This document shows positions 24,780 through 32,359 of a stretch of 39,761 nucleotides of DNA, piece after piece. The notes under the pieces were generated by a model, which had not been told where the DNA came from, did not search any database, and was given only the letters and a program-made list of their open reading frames with translations. Every line of letters starts with the position of its first letter. The first letter of the stretch is position 1. Origin of the DNA: DASRWD01 sp044507975 (GTDB lineage Bacteria > Deinococcota > Deinococci > Deinococcales > Trueperaceae); the NCBI GenBank assembly GCA_044507975.1, contig JBIQIQ010000010.1, forward strand, positions 1-39,761, in the 5' to 3' direction. Position numbers and translations under genes: made by a program.

Positions 24780-25688
24780 ACACCGGGTCACGGCGTAGCC
24801 GGTGGCCGCTGCCGGCTCCAGGACGCGGCCGCCTGCCCCGACCCAGGCGCCCAGGAGGTCCCGGCAGGCCGGCGCTGCCTCGTCGCCGGCGATCACCCCG
24901 ACCGTCGGGCCGGCGCCCGACAGGAACGCGGCGTCGGCGCCCGCCGCCCGCAGCTCGGCGAGCAGCGGCGCCAGCCCGGCGACGAGCGACGCCCGGTGCG
25001 GCTGGTGGAGGACGTCGAGGGACGCCGTTCGGAGGAGCTCGCGGCGGCCCGTCGCGACGGCTGCCACCCACAGCGCCGAGCGCGACGAGGTCGCGACCGC
25101 GTCGGCGAGCGGGAGCGCGGCGGGCAGCGCGGCCCTCGCGGCCGAGGTCGGCAGCTCGAAGCTCGGCACGCCGAACAGCAGTCGCCACGGGGGCGGCAAC
25201 GGGAGGGAGCTGGCGACGTAGCCGCCGTCGTCGCCGCGAGCGGCCACGACGAAGCCCCCGTAGACCGCGGGCCCGACGTTGTCCGGGTGCCCCTCGATCT
25301 CGGCGGCGAGGCGGAAGACCCCGTCGCGGCCCAGGCGCCCGCCGAGCAGCGCGTCGGCGGCCGCCGCGCCGGCGACGATCGCCGCCGACGAGGAGCCGAG
25401 GCCTCGAGCCAGCGGGATGGGGTTGTCGACGGTGACCGCCACGGGCGGTGGCGGCGCCCCCACCGACTCGTAGGCGGCTGCGAAGCTGCGGTGCACGAGG
25501 TTACCGCCCTGCGCCGGCGCCGGCCCCTCGCCCGCGTACTCGAAGGCGCCGCGCTCCGCGAGCGTCACGCGCGCGACGAGCCGCAGCTCGACCGCGATGC
25601 CCAGGGCGTCGAACCCCGGGCCGAGGTTCGCGGTCGTGGCGGGCACGCTCACCCGCACGCTCGCCGCCTCCGATGGTGCCCCGCTCAC
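24777..25688 (-). CDS. thrB: Homoserine kinase
   Basis: A 303-residue GHMP kinase that phosphorylates homoserine before threonine synthase. The opening VSVPATTANLGPGFDALG, the ATP loop PLARGLGSSSAAIV (about 97) and the C-terminal LSGAGPTVGVI are the three standard GHMP motifs, in the form typical of ThrB. GTG start overlaps the stop of nnrE/nnrD (GTGA). The other threonine genes (thrA, thrC) are not in the window. Confidence 0.92.
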   Translation of the reverse strand: MSGAPSEAASVRVSVPATTANLGPGFDALGIAVELRLVARVTLAERGAFEYAGEGPAPAQGGNLVHRSFAAAYESVGAPPPPVAVTVDNPIPLARGLGSSSAAIVAGAAAADALLGGRLGRDGVFRLAAEIEGHPDNVGPAVYGGFVVAARGDDGGYVASSLPLPPPWRLLFGVPSFELPTSAARAALPAALPLADAVATSSRSALWVAAVATGRRELLRTASLDVLHQPHRASLVAGLAPLLAELRAAGADAAFLSGAGPTVGVIAGDEAAPACRDLLGAWVGAGGRVLEPAAATGYAVTRC

Positions 25689-27226
25689 GACCTCATCTCC
25701 GCCAACGCGCTCGGCAGCGCGTCTGCCACGTCGGAGGCCACGAGCCCCACCCCGCTCACGGCAGCGGCGCGCTCACCGGCGAGGCCGTGCAGGTACACCC
25801 CGGCGCAGGCGCGCTCGAAGACGTCGCCGCCCGGGGCTGCCAGGAGGGCGCCGATCACGCCCGCCAGGACGTCGCCCGTCCCCCCGCTCGCCATGCCGGG
25901 GTGGCCGCGGTCGCTCACCGCCTCGCGGCCGTCGGGGGCGGCGATCACGGTGGCGGCGCCCTTGAGCACGACCACGGCGTCGGTCGCGGAGCTGAGCGCC
26001 CGGGCCGCTCCGAGCGGGTCGGAGGCGACGTCGTGCTCGGAGCCGAGGCCGGTCAGCAGGCGCGCGGCCTCGCCGCCGTGAGGCGTCAGGACCGCGGGAC
26101 GGCCGCCGCGTCGCAGCTCGCGGAGGACCTCGACGTGCCGTGTTATCGAATCGAGTTCGAGCGCGCCCGCGTCCAGCACCACGCGGCCCGGCGCCCAAGC
26201 CAGCATGTCGCCGAGCTTCGGCAGCGAGTCGCGGTCCATCCCCGGACCCGCCACCAAGGCGTCGGCCGCCTTCTCCCCGAGGCCCGGAGGCGGCCACGCG
26301 TCGCCTGGGCGCGAGGGCACGAGGATCGTCTCCGGCCACGCCGCCGGGTGGCGCTCGGGCGTTACGAGGGTGACGAGGCCCGCTCCCGCCCGCCAGGCGC
26401 CGCGGGCGACGAGCTCGCCGGCCCCCAGGTAACGCGCTGACCCGGCGGCCACCGCCACGGTGCCGGCGTCGTACTTGTGGGCGTCGGGCGCGCGCCGCGG
26501 CAGCCAGTCGACCACCGTCTCGGAGTCGAGGTAGAGGGTGGGGGAGACCGACTCGAGCACGTCCTCCGGGACGCCGATGTCGGCGACTAATACCGTGGCC
26601 GGACGCCCAGGGCGGGCCCCCGAGAACGCCGCGCGCGCCGGGTGGAACGCCGAGGCGACCTTCGCGCCGGCGAGCTGGACGGTGACGTCGGCCCGGACGT
26701 GGTCGCCGGGCGGCACGGCGCGACCGGCGACCACGCCGGTGGGCACGTCGACCGCCAGCACCGGGACGTCCGCGGCGTTGACCTCCGCCACCACCGCCGC
26801 GACCTCCCCCTCCAGCGGACGGGTGAGCCCGGAGCCGAGGAGCGCGTCGACGACGACGGTCGAGCCCGGGTCCGCGCCCTCGAGCCAGGACCTGACGGCC
26901 TCGCGGGTCAAGGCAGCGGGGGTGAGCCCCTGCGCGACGAGCGCCTCGCGGGCGGACCGCGCCTCTGGCGTCGAGGGCTCCGAGCGCACCTCGAGCACCG
27001 TGACCGCGAGCCGGCCCGACAGCTCTCGGGCGGCCACGTACCCGTCTCCGCCGTTGTTCCCGGCGCCGCACAGGCACAGGAGGCGCCTCGCCTCCCCGAA
27101 CCCTTCGAGCACGGCGCGGGCGACCGCGCGGCCAGCCGCCTCCATCAGGTCGGGAACCGGCACGCCAGCCCGGGCAGCGAGGCGATCGGCGTCGGCCATC
27201 TGCTCGGCTGTGTAGAGCCTCCTCAG
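25685..27226 (-). CDS. nnr: Bifunctional NAD(P)HX epimerase / ADP-dependent dehydratase
   Basis: About 513 residues that repair hydrated NAD(P)H. The N-terminal YjeF_N epimerase part (about 1-215) has CGAGNNGGDGYVAAREL (about 60). The C-terminal ribokinase-like dehydratase (about 230-510) has APDAHKYDAGTVAVAAGSAR, GPGMDRD, LTPHGGEAARL and the ATP/ADP site SGGTGDVLAGVIGAL. The usual N-terminus (M-R-L-Y/F-T-x-E-x-M) aligns with codons that begin at CTG 27226, which overlaps the upstream TGA and has AAGAGG 7 nt before it. The first ATG (27199) would lack these conserved residues and a well-placed ribosome site. I therefore call a CTG start with moderate confidence. Confidence 0.88.
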   Translation of the reverse strand: MRRLYTAEQMADADRLAARAGVPVPDLMEAAGRAVARAVLEGFGEARRLLCLCGAGNNGGDGYVAARELSGRLAVTVLEVRSEPSTPEARSAREALVAQGLTPAALTREAVRSWLEGADPGSTVVVDALLGSGLTRPLEGEVAAVVAEVNAADVPVLAVDVPTGVVAGRAVPPGDHVRADVTVQLAGAKVASAFHPARAAFSGARPGRPATVLVADIGVPEDVLESVSPTLYLDSETVVDWLPRRAPDAHKYDAGTVAVAAGSARYLGAGELVARGAWRAGAGLVTLVTPERHPAAWPETILVPSRPGDAWPPPGLGEKAADALVAGPGMDRDSLPKLGDMLAWAPGRVVLDAGALELDSITRHVEVLRELRRGGRPAVLTPHGGEAARLLTGLGSEHDVASDPLGAARALSSATDAVVVLKGAATVIAAPDGREAVSDRGHPGMASGGTGDVLAGVIGALLAAPGGDVFERACAGVYLHGLAGERAAAVSGVGLVASDVADALPSALAEMRS

Positions 27227-28170
27227 GCGATGGCCTCTTCGATGCGCGCCAGCGCTTCGGGGCTCAGGACGACGCCTGAAGCGGCCGCGTTGTCGACCAC
27301 GTGCTCGACGCGGGTCGCGCCCGTGATCACGCTCGAGACGCCCTCCTGGCGCAGCAGCCACGCCAGGGCGAGCTGAGCGCGCGTGATGCCGAGCTCGTCG
27401 GCGATCGCCTTGAGGGCGCGCACCCGCTGGGCGTTCTCCTCGGTCAGGAAGCGGTCCTTGAACGAGGCGAACCGGGCGAAGCGACTGCCTTCCGGCACCC
27501 CGTCGTCGTACTTGCCGGTGAGCATGCCCTGGGCCAACGGGCTGAACACCACGAGCCCGACCCCCTTCGGCACCGTGACCGGGAGGATCTCGCGCTCGAC
27601 GCGCTCGCGGTCGAGCAGCGAGTAGGCCGGCTGCTCGGTGACCGGCGCTACCAGGCCGTGGCCCTTCGCGTAGGCGACCGCCTCCGCGATCTGGGCACCC
27701 GTCCACATGCTGGTCCCCCAGTAGTGGCTCCGGCCGCTCCGCACGACGTCGGTGAACGCCTCCACTATCTCCTCGAGAGGCGTCTCGGGGTCGTAGCGGT
27801 GCGCGAAGTAGACGTCGAGATGGTCGACGCCGAGCCTCTCGAGGCTCATGTCGATCGACTCGAGCACGTGCTTGCGGCTCAGGCCCCGGTCGAGGACCGA
27901 CTCCGACATCGGGTGGAACACCTTCGACGAGAGGACGTACGTGTGCCGCTGCAGGCCGAGGTCTCGAAGGGCGATGCCCATCGTGCGCTCGCCCGCGCCG
28001 CGGTGGTAGACGTCGGCGTTGTCGAAGAAGTTGATGCCGAGCTCGAAGGCCTTCTCGATGATCGAGGTGATCGTGCGCTGCTCCTCGACCGTCTGGCCGA
28101 AGGTGGTCCACGCGCCGAGGCTGACCTCGCTGACCTTGAGTCCGGTGCCGCCCAGCCTGCGGTAGTTCAT
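27223..28170 (-). CDS. Aldo/keto reductase (potassium-channel beta-subunit-like)
   Basis: A 315-residue NADPH-dependent oxidoreductase. The catalytic tetrad is visible as Asp and Tyr in DNADVYHRGAGE (about 50), Lys in VLSSKVF (about 85) and His in VYFAHRYD (about 124). The N-terminal RRLGGTGLKVSEVSLGAW and the C-terminal ITGATRVEHVVDNA fit the YghZ/Kv-beta branch, whose members reduce aldehydes such as methylglyoxal. ATG start overlaps the HIT gene stop (ATGA). Confidence 0.9.
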   Translation of the reverse strand: MNYRRLGGTGLKVSEVSLGAWTTFGQTVEEQRTITSIIEKAFELGINFFDNADVYHRGAGERTMGIALRDLGLQRHTYVLSSKVFHPMSESVLDRGLSRKHVLESIDMSLERLGVDHLDVYFAHRYDPETPLEEIVEAFTDVVRSGRSHYWGTSMWTGAQIAEAVAYAKGHGLVAPVTEQPAYSLLDRERVEREILPVTVPKGVGLVVFSPLAQGMLTGKYDDGVPEGSRFARFASFKDRFLTEENAQRVRALKAIADELGITRAQLALAWLLRQEGVSSVITGATRVEHVVDNAAASGVVLSPEALARIEEAIA

Positions 28171-28529
28171 CGAGCCTCCTCCGCGAGAGGGAGCAGGCGG
28201 CCGAGCCGCCTGCCGCCGACCAGGTGCATGTGCAGGTGGTAGACCTCCTGCCCCCCGTGGTCCTTGCAGTTGACGATGAGCCGGTAGCCCTTCTCCAGGC
28301 CTTCCTGCCGGGCGACCTGGGCGGCGACCGTGAACATGCGCCCGAGCGCGGCCTCGTGCTCCGGACGGACGTCGTCGGCCGTCGGGATCAGCTCGTTCGG
28401 CACGATCAGGACGTGGGTGGGCGCCTGCGGGCTGATGTCGCGGAAGGCCGTGACCAGCTCGTCCTGGTAGAGCACGTCAGCGGGCACCTCGCGCCGGACG
28501 ATGCGGCTGAAGATCGTCTCCTCTGGCAT
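28167..28529 (-). CDS. HIT-family nucleotide hydrolase (HINT-like)
   Basis: A 120-residue protein with the histidine triad HLHMHLVGG near residue 96 and the N-terminal TIFSRIVRREVPADVLYQ typical of the HINT branch, which hydrolyses adenosine phosphoramidates. ATG start has TACACT 5 nt upstream. Heads the overlapping run HIT, aldo/keto reductase, nnr, thrB. Confidence 0.92.
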   Translation of the reverse strand: MPEETIFSRIVRREVPADVLYQDELVTAFRDISPQAPTHVLIVPNELIPTADDVRPEHEAALGRMFTVAAQVARQEGLEKGYRLIVNCKDHGGQEVYHLHMHLVGGRRLGRLLPLAEEAR

Positions 28530-28534
28530 GCCGC

Positions 28535-28540
28535 AGTGTA
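28535..28540 (-). promoter_or_regulatory. -10 box TACACT, leaderless type
   Basis: Lies 5 nt upstream of the HIT ATG at 28529. Confidence 0.55.
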
Positions 28541-28552
28541 TCGGGCGGCCGC

Positions 28553-29086
28553 CTAGGACCGGCCGCTGGCCCTGAGCAGGTCCTCCATCGTGTAGAGGGC
28601 CGCCAGCGCCACGCCGGCCTCGGCCAGGGCCTCGGGGCCGCCAGCCTCGCGGTCGATGACGCACACCGCCGAGTCGACAATCGCGCCTCGCTCCCGGAGG
28701 TCGCGGGTCGATGCGACGACCTGCCCACCGGAGGTCACGACGTCCTCCACCACCAGCAGCCGCCGGCCCGCGATCTCGCCGCCCTCGGCGAGGCGCATCG
28801 TGCCGTAGGGCTTCGCCTGCTTGCGCACGAAGACGACCGGCAGGCCCGTCAGCTGGCCGAGCATCACGGCGAGCGGAACGCCGCCGAGCTCGAGGCCCGC
28901 CAGGACCTCCGTGTCCTCGGGCACGAGGCTGGCGAGCGACTGAGCGACCTCGGCGAGGAGCTCGGGGTCGGACTCGAAGAGGTACTTGTCGAAGTAGCGG
29001 TTCGAGGTGGCCCCGGAGCGCAGGACGAACTCGCCCTCGAGGAGGGAGCGTTCGAAGATGGCCCGGGCCAGCTGGTCTCTCGTCAC
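28553..29086 (-). CDS. pyrE: Orotate phosphoribosyltransferase
   Basis: A 177-residue enzyme joining orotate and PRPP to form OMP in pyrimidine synthesis. The PRPP-binding loop is LLVVEDVVTSGGQV (about 115), and VFVRKQAKPYG (about 90) is the flexible catalytic loop region. I choose GTG 29086, 7 nt after a TAACAT box, over the in-frame ATG 17 codons upstream. The short Deinococcus/Thermus-type form fits the length. Confidence 0.93.
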   Translation of the reverse strand: MTRDQLARAIFERSLLEGEFVLRSGATSNRYFDKYLFESDPELLAEVAQSLASLVPEDTEVLAGLELGGVPLAVMLGQLTGLPVVFVRKQAKPYGTMRLAEGGEIAGRRLLVVEDVVTSGGQVVASTRDLRERGAIVDSAVCVIDREAGGPEALAEAGVALAALYTMEDLLRASGRS

Positions 29087-29093
29087 GCGCGCG

Positions 29094-29099
29094 ATGTTA
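29094..29099 (-). promoter_or_regulatory. -10 box TAACAT, leaderless type
   Basis: Lies 7 nt upstream of the pyrE GTG at 29086 and decides that start. Confidence 0.6.
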
Positions 29100-29129
29100 G
29101 CAGGGGCCGTCTCGCGATGCGGCCGCGGC

Positions 29130-29459
29130 TCAGCCAAGAGCCCAGCTTAGGAGCCAGAGCACGCCCATCCCGACGACGAACGTGAGGGTGACGTTGCGGG
29201 TCGTCCACGCGACGCCGGCGGCGACCACCGCCGCCAGGAGCCGCACGTCCACGGGGCCGACGCCCAAGCCGCTCGGCTGGGTCACCGCCGGCAGCGCGAT
29301 CGCGGCGAACACCGCTGCCGGCACGTAGCGCAGCGAGCGCTTGACGAAGGGAGGGAGAGGGGCCTCGCTCTTGGAGAGCAGGAACGACCCGCGCTCGGCC
29401 AGGGTCACGAGGGCGGCAAGCACGATGATCAGCCAGACCTCCGGGCGGCTCATGCTCAC
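29130..29459 (-). CDS. azlD: AzlD-type branched-chain amino acid exporter subunit
   Basis: About 109 residues with four hydrophobic segments (LIIVLAALVTL, YVPAAVFAAIALPAV, LLAAVVAAGVAW, LTFVVGMGVLWLL). The RSLRYVPAAVFAAIALPAV stretch is typical of AzlD/AzlH, the small partner that with AzlC exports branched-chain amino acids or analogues. GTG overlaps the azlC stop (GTGA); an ATG two codons later is an alternative. Confidence 0.87.
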   Translation of the reverse strand: MSMSRPEVWLIIVLAALVTLAERGSFLLSKSEAPLPPFVKRSLRYVPAAVFAAIALPAVTQPSGLGVGPVDVRLLAAVVAAGVAWTTRNVTLTFVVGMGVLWLLSWALG

Positions 29460-30163
29460 GCCGTCGCCGCCTTCGGTCGGGTGAGGAGCTGCTCCGCGGC
29501 CACGCCCGCGCCGATGCCCGCCAGGGAGCCGACGACGAGGCCGAGGTTGTACGGCAGCGCGGCGAGGGCCAGCGCCAGCCCGCCGGCGACGACCGCGGCG
29601 ACGAGCAGCGGCCGCGTGGTGACGGCCGGTACCAGCAGGGCGAGGAACAGCAGCGGGACGGCGAAGTCGAGCTGCCACTCGGCGGGGAGCTGGGCGCCGA
29701 GGACGGCGCCGACGGTGGTCGTCGCGACCCAGGTGACCCACATCGGCACGCCGATGCCCAGCGCGTAGGCGATGCGCGGGAACCCCTCGCCCGCCTGCGG
29801 GTACCTGACGATCGTCACGGCGAAGGAGTGGTCGACCATGAGGAACGACACGAGCAGCCGGCTGAGGACCGGGTAGCGCTGGAGCCATGGGGCGAGCGCC
29901 AGGCTGTACATCACGTGGCGCAGGTTCACCATCGCCACGGTCAGGAGGATGGCCCAGGTGGCCGCTCCCGACGCCATCAGCGAGATGGCGGCGAGCTGCG
30001 AGGCGCCCGCGAAGACCAAGGCGGACATCAGGACGATGTCGAAGGGGTGCATGCCCGCGCCCACGGCGCTGACCCCAGTGATCATCCCGAAGGGGACGGC
30101 GCCGAGCAGCATGGGCAGCACGTCCCGCAGACCCTCGAGGAACGCTCGTCGCTGCGCCGACAC
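29456..30163 (-). CDS. azlC: AzlC-type branched-chain amino acid exporter subunit
   Basis: A 235-residue inner-membrane protein. AzlC landmarks are LPMLLGAVPFGMITG at the N-terminus, LVFAGASQLAAISLM (about 50), NLRHVMYSLALAPWL (about 80) and FLMVDHSFAV (about 107). About six to seven membrane segments follow through the length. GTG start with TAACCT 7 nt upstream; heads azlC-azlD. Confidence 0.93.
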   Translation of the reverse strand: MSAQRRAFLEGLRDVLPMLLGAVPFGMITGVSAVGAGMHPFDIVLMSALVFAGASQLAAISLMASGAATWAILLTVAMVNLRHVMYSLALAPWLQRYPVLSRLLVSFLMVDHSFAVTIVRYPQAGEGFPRIAYALGIGVPMWVTWVATTTVGAVLGAQLPAEWQLDFAVPLLFLALLVPAVTTRPLLVAAVVAGGLALALAALPYNLGLVVGSLAGIGAGVAAEQLLTRPKAATA

Positions 30164-30170
30164 GACGCGG

Positions 30171-30176
30171 AGGTTA
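30171..30176 (-). promoter_or_regulatory. -10 box TAACCT, leaderless type
   Basis: Lies 7 nt upstream of the azlC GTG at 30163. Confidence 0.6.
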
Positions 30177-30217
30177 CCTCAAGGAGCCTGGCCTCGCCGA
30201 CATGCCTCCTCATGTGC

Positions 30218-30223
30218 TAACCT
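30218..30223 (+). promoter_or_regulatory. Extended -10 box (TGC-TAACCT) for rpmB
   Basis: Gives a leader of about 75-80 nt before rpmB, one of the few long leaders in the window. Confidence 0.55.
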
Positions 30224-30235
30224 GGGCCGTTCTGT

Positions 30236-30251
30236 GGGCGACCAGTCGCCC
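30236..30251 (+). promoter_or_regulatory. Perfect 7-2-7 inverted repeat in the rpmB leader
   Basis: GGGCGAC-CA-GTCGCCC lies about 12 nt downstream of the -10 box, near the expected 5' end of the message. It could be a stabilising 5' hairpin, a binding site for a ribosomal protein, or an operator. Confidence 0.55.
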
Positions 30252-30307
30252 TGAGGTGAGAGAGCGAACCGACCGGCCGAGCGCCGGAGGCAACACGGAG
30301 GAACGTC

Positions 30308-30562
30308 ATGCCGCGCGTCTGCGCAGTCACAGGTAAGAAGACGAGGTCGTCCCAGACGAGCACCCGCAAGGGCTCGCCGAAGCGCAAGGGCGGCGTCGGC
30401 CTCAAGCAGGTCGGCGTGCACAACCGCACGGTCAAGCCGAACCTGCAGAAGAAGACGATCTGGATCGACGGCAAGCCGCAGCGGGTCTACCTCAGCGCCA
30501 AGGCGATCCGCCAGCTGGACCCCTCCGTCTTCGTCAACCCCAACAAGCCGAGCCAGAGCTAA
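30308..30562 (+). CDS. rpmB: 50S ribosomal protein L28
   Basis: An 84-residue basic ribosomal protein of the large subunit. It has the standard start MPRVCAVTGKKTRS, a Lys/Arg-rich middle with RTVKPNLQKKTIWIDGKPQR and the conserved LSAKAIRQLD. One Cys is kept in the N-terminal motif, as in L28 forms without a full zinc ribbon. Ribosome site GGAGG lies 6 nt before the ATG. A strong hairpin follows the stop. Confidence 0.97.
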   Translation: MPRVCAVTGKKTRSSQTSTRKGSPKRKGGVGLKQVGVHNRTVKPNLQKKTIWIDGKPQRVYLSAKAIRQLDPSVFVNPNKPSQS

Positions 30563-30584
30563 GCACCGCTCCGGGCATCCAAGC

Positions 30585-30609
30585 GCCCGCCGGGTGACGC
30601 CCGGCGGGC
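30585..30609 (+). terminator. Hairpin terminator after rpmB
   Basis: A perfect 10-bp GC stem (30585-30594 with 30600-30609), loop TGACG, then TTCT. It ends 13 nt before the -10 box of the metal transporter. Confidence 0.8.
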
Positions 30610-30621
30610 TTCTGCGTGGGA

Positions 30622-30627
30622 TAGCAT
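30622..30627 (+). promoter_or_regulatory. -10 box TAGCAT for the metal ABC transporter
   Basis: Lies 6 nt before a GTG at 30634 that opens a 16-codon frame, and 7 nt before the palindrome at 30635. Transcription should start inside or next to the palindrome. Confidence 0.6.
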
Positions 30628-30633
30628 CGTGAA

Positions 30634-30684
30634 GTGAGAACCCGTTCTCAAACGAGGCGTGCCAGGCAGCGGGGCCGGCCTTGA
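30634..30684 (+). CDS. Possible leaderless leader peptide upstream of the metal transporter
   Basis: GTG with the exact leaderless spacing (6 nt after TAGCAT) opens a 16-residue, Arg-rich frame reading MRTRSQTRRARQRGRP. Its TGA overlaps the TTG at 30681 as TTGA, which would couple it to translation of the ATPase. It uses several AGA/AGG codons, uncommon here. It may be only a coincidence of position. Confidence 0.35.
   Translation: MRTRSQTRRARQRGRP
30635..30650 (+). promoter_or_regulatory. Palindromic operator candidate, TGAGAAC-CC-GTTCTCA
   Basis: A perfect 7-2-7 palindrome just downstream of the -10 box and overlapping the expected transcription start. This is where a metal-sensing repressor (Zur, Fur, MntR or DtxR type) would block a zinc or manganese uptake operon. 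The sequence does not match a consensus I can name, so the regulator is open. Confidence 0.6.
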
Positions 30685-31487
30685 CCCCGCCGGGGCGCTA
30701 CGCCGGGAGCGCAGCGCGAGAGGCGGTCGTCGCGCGCGCCGCGCTGCCCGTGATGCACTTCCACGGCGTCAGCGTGCGCTTCAGCGAGGCGATGGTCCTG
30801 GAGGACGTCACGTTCGACCTGCCGCGTGGCAGGTTCCTCGCGATCGTCGGGCCCAACGGCGGCGGCAAGTCGACGCTCATCAAGGTGGCGATGGGCCTCG
30901 TGCGGCCGCTGACGGGGCACGCCGCCCTGTTCGGCGACCGCGCCGGCGCGCACCCCGAGCTCATCGGCTACGTGCCGCAGCTCAAGACGTTCGACCGCAC
31001 GTTCCCCGCCACGGCGCTCGAACTGGTGACCACGGGCCTGCGACGGTCGTGGCCGGCCAGGGTCACGCGCCAGGAGAGGGAGAAGGGGCTGAGAGCGCTG
31101 GAGCGCGTGGGAGCGACCCCGCTGGCCGACCGGCAGCTGGCGCGCCTCTCGGGCGGCGAGCTGCAACGCGCTTTCCTGGCGCGCGCCCTGGTGAGGCGCC
31201 CGGAGCTCGTGCTGCTCGACGAGCCCGCCACCGGGGTCGACTTCCTCGCCGAGCACGACCTCTACGACCTGCTCGAGGCCTACCGGGCCGAGACGGCCGC
31301 CGGCGGAGTACCTGCGACCATCGTGATGATCACGCACGACCTGGCGGCAGCCCGCTTCCATGCCGACAGCGTCCTCGTCCTGAACCGGCGATCGATGGCC
31401 TATGGCCCGCCGGACGAGGTGCTCGAGGGGGAGCGCCTCAAGCAGGCGTTCGGCCACCGCCTCCACGATCACCCGGTGATGCCGTGA
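30681..31487 (+). CDS. Zinc/manganese ABC transporter ATPase, ZnuC-like
   Basis: A 268-residue ATPase of the metal-uptake ABC family. Walker A is GPNGGGKST (about 56), the signature LSGGELQRAFLARAL (about 155), Walker B LVLLDEPATGVD (about 176), and ITHD the H-loop. YVPQLKTFDRTFPATALELV is typical of the Znu/Mnt ATPases. TTG 30681 is chosen because it overlaps the leader-peptide stop; GTG 30750 or ATG 30753 would give the usual family N-terminus (MHFHGVSVRF) and is equally possible. It ends in a GTGA overlap with the permease. No periplasmic binding protein gene is adjacent. Confidence 0.88.
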   Translation: MTPPGRYAGSAAREAVVARAALPVMHFHGVSVRFSEAMVLEDVTFDLPRGRFLAIVGPNGGGKSTLIKVAMGLVRPLTGHAALFGDRAGAHPELIGYVPQLKTFDRTFPATALELVTTGLRRSWPARVTRQEREKGLRALERVGATPLADRQLARLSGGELQRAFLARALVRRPELVLLDEPATGVDFLAEHDLYDLLEAYRAETAAGGVPATIVMITHDLAAARFHADSVLVLNRRSMAYGPPDEVLEGERLKQAFGHRLHDHPVMP

Positions 31488-32359
31488 CGCTCGCCGACGC
31501 CATCTCGCTGCCCTTCATGCAGCGCGCCCTCGTTGCCGGCGTTCTCATCGCCGTGGCCACCGGGATGCTCGGCGTCTTCGTCGTGCAGAGGCGCCTGAGC
31601 TTCCTCGGCGACGGCCTCGCCCACGCGGCCTTCGGCGGCATGGGCATCGGCGCGTTCACCGTCGTGGCCACCGGCCTCGTGGGCTCGGGTCTGGCCCTGC
31701 TGCGCGACCCGATCTGGATCGCGGTGCCGTTCAGCCTGCTGGCCGCGTGGGCTATCTACCTGCTGCGGCGGCGCACCGACCTCTCGAGCGACACGGCCAT
31801 CGGCATCTCGTTCGCCGTCACGGTCGCCCTCGGGGTGATGTTCTTCTCGCTGATCCCACCCGACGTCAACCTCGGCGTGTCGCTGATGGACCTGCTGTTC
31901 GGGTCGATCCTCGGCGTCCGGGCCGTCGACCTGGCGCTCATCGGCGTCGTGACGCTGCTCGCCCTCGCCGCGACCGCGCTCTCCTGGGGCCGCATGGCCT
32001 ACGCGACGTTCGACGACGAGCTGGCGCGCTCGGACGGCGTCGACACCGCCCGGCTCGAGCTCCTGCTCTACCTGCTGGCCGCGGTCGTGATCGCCGTCAG
32101 CGCCGTCGTCGTCGGGGTGATCCTCATGGCGGCCTACCTGGTCATACCGGCTGCCACCGCGCGCCTGCTGGCCCGCACCCTCGCCCAGATGACGCTGCTC
32201 ACGGCCGTGCTCGGGGTCGTGGCGACCCTCGTAGGCCTCTTCGCCTCGTTCCAGCTCGACGTGCCCAGCGGCTCGACGATCGTGCTCGTTCAGGCGCTCA
32301 TCTTCGTAGCCGCGGCCATAGCTCGTCGACGCGGGCCAGAGCCTCTGCGCTCGTCGTGA
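31484..32359 (+). CDS. Zinc/manganese ABC transporter permease, ZnuB-like
   Basis: A 291-residue permease of the ABC-3 family with about eight membrane segments. Family landmarks are the N-terminal FMQRALVAGVLIAVATGMLG, FLGDGLAHAAFGGMGIG (about 38), and the SSDTAIGISFA and LLFGSILGV regions. GTG start overlaps the ATPase stop. Its last 62 bp overlap the 3' end of the convergent ubiD-type gene. The metal (Zn or Mn) cannot be told from the sequence. Confidence 0.9.
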   Translation: MTLADAISLPFMQRALVAGVLIAVATGMLGVFVVQRRLSFLGDGLAHAAFGGMGIGAFTVVATGLVGSGLALLRDPIWIAVPFSLLAAWAIYLLRRRTDLSSDTAIGISFAVTVALGVMFFSLIPPDVNLGVSLMDLLFGSILGVRAVDLALIGVVTLLALAATALSWGRMAYATFDDELARSDGVDTARLELLLYLLAAVVIAVSAVVVGVILMAAYLVIPAATARLLARTLAQMTLLTAVLGVVATLVGLFASFQLDVPSGSTIVLVQALIFVAAAIARRRGPEPLRSS

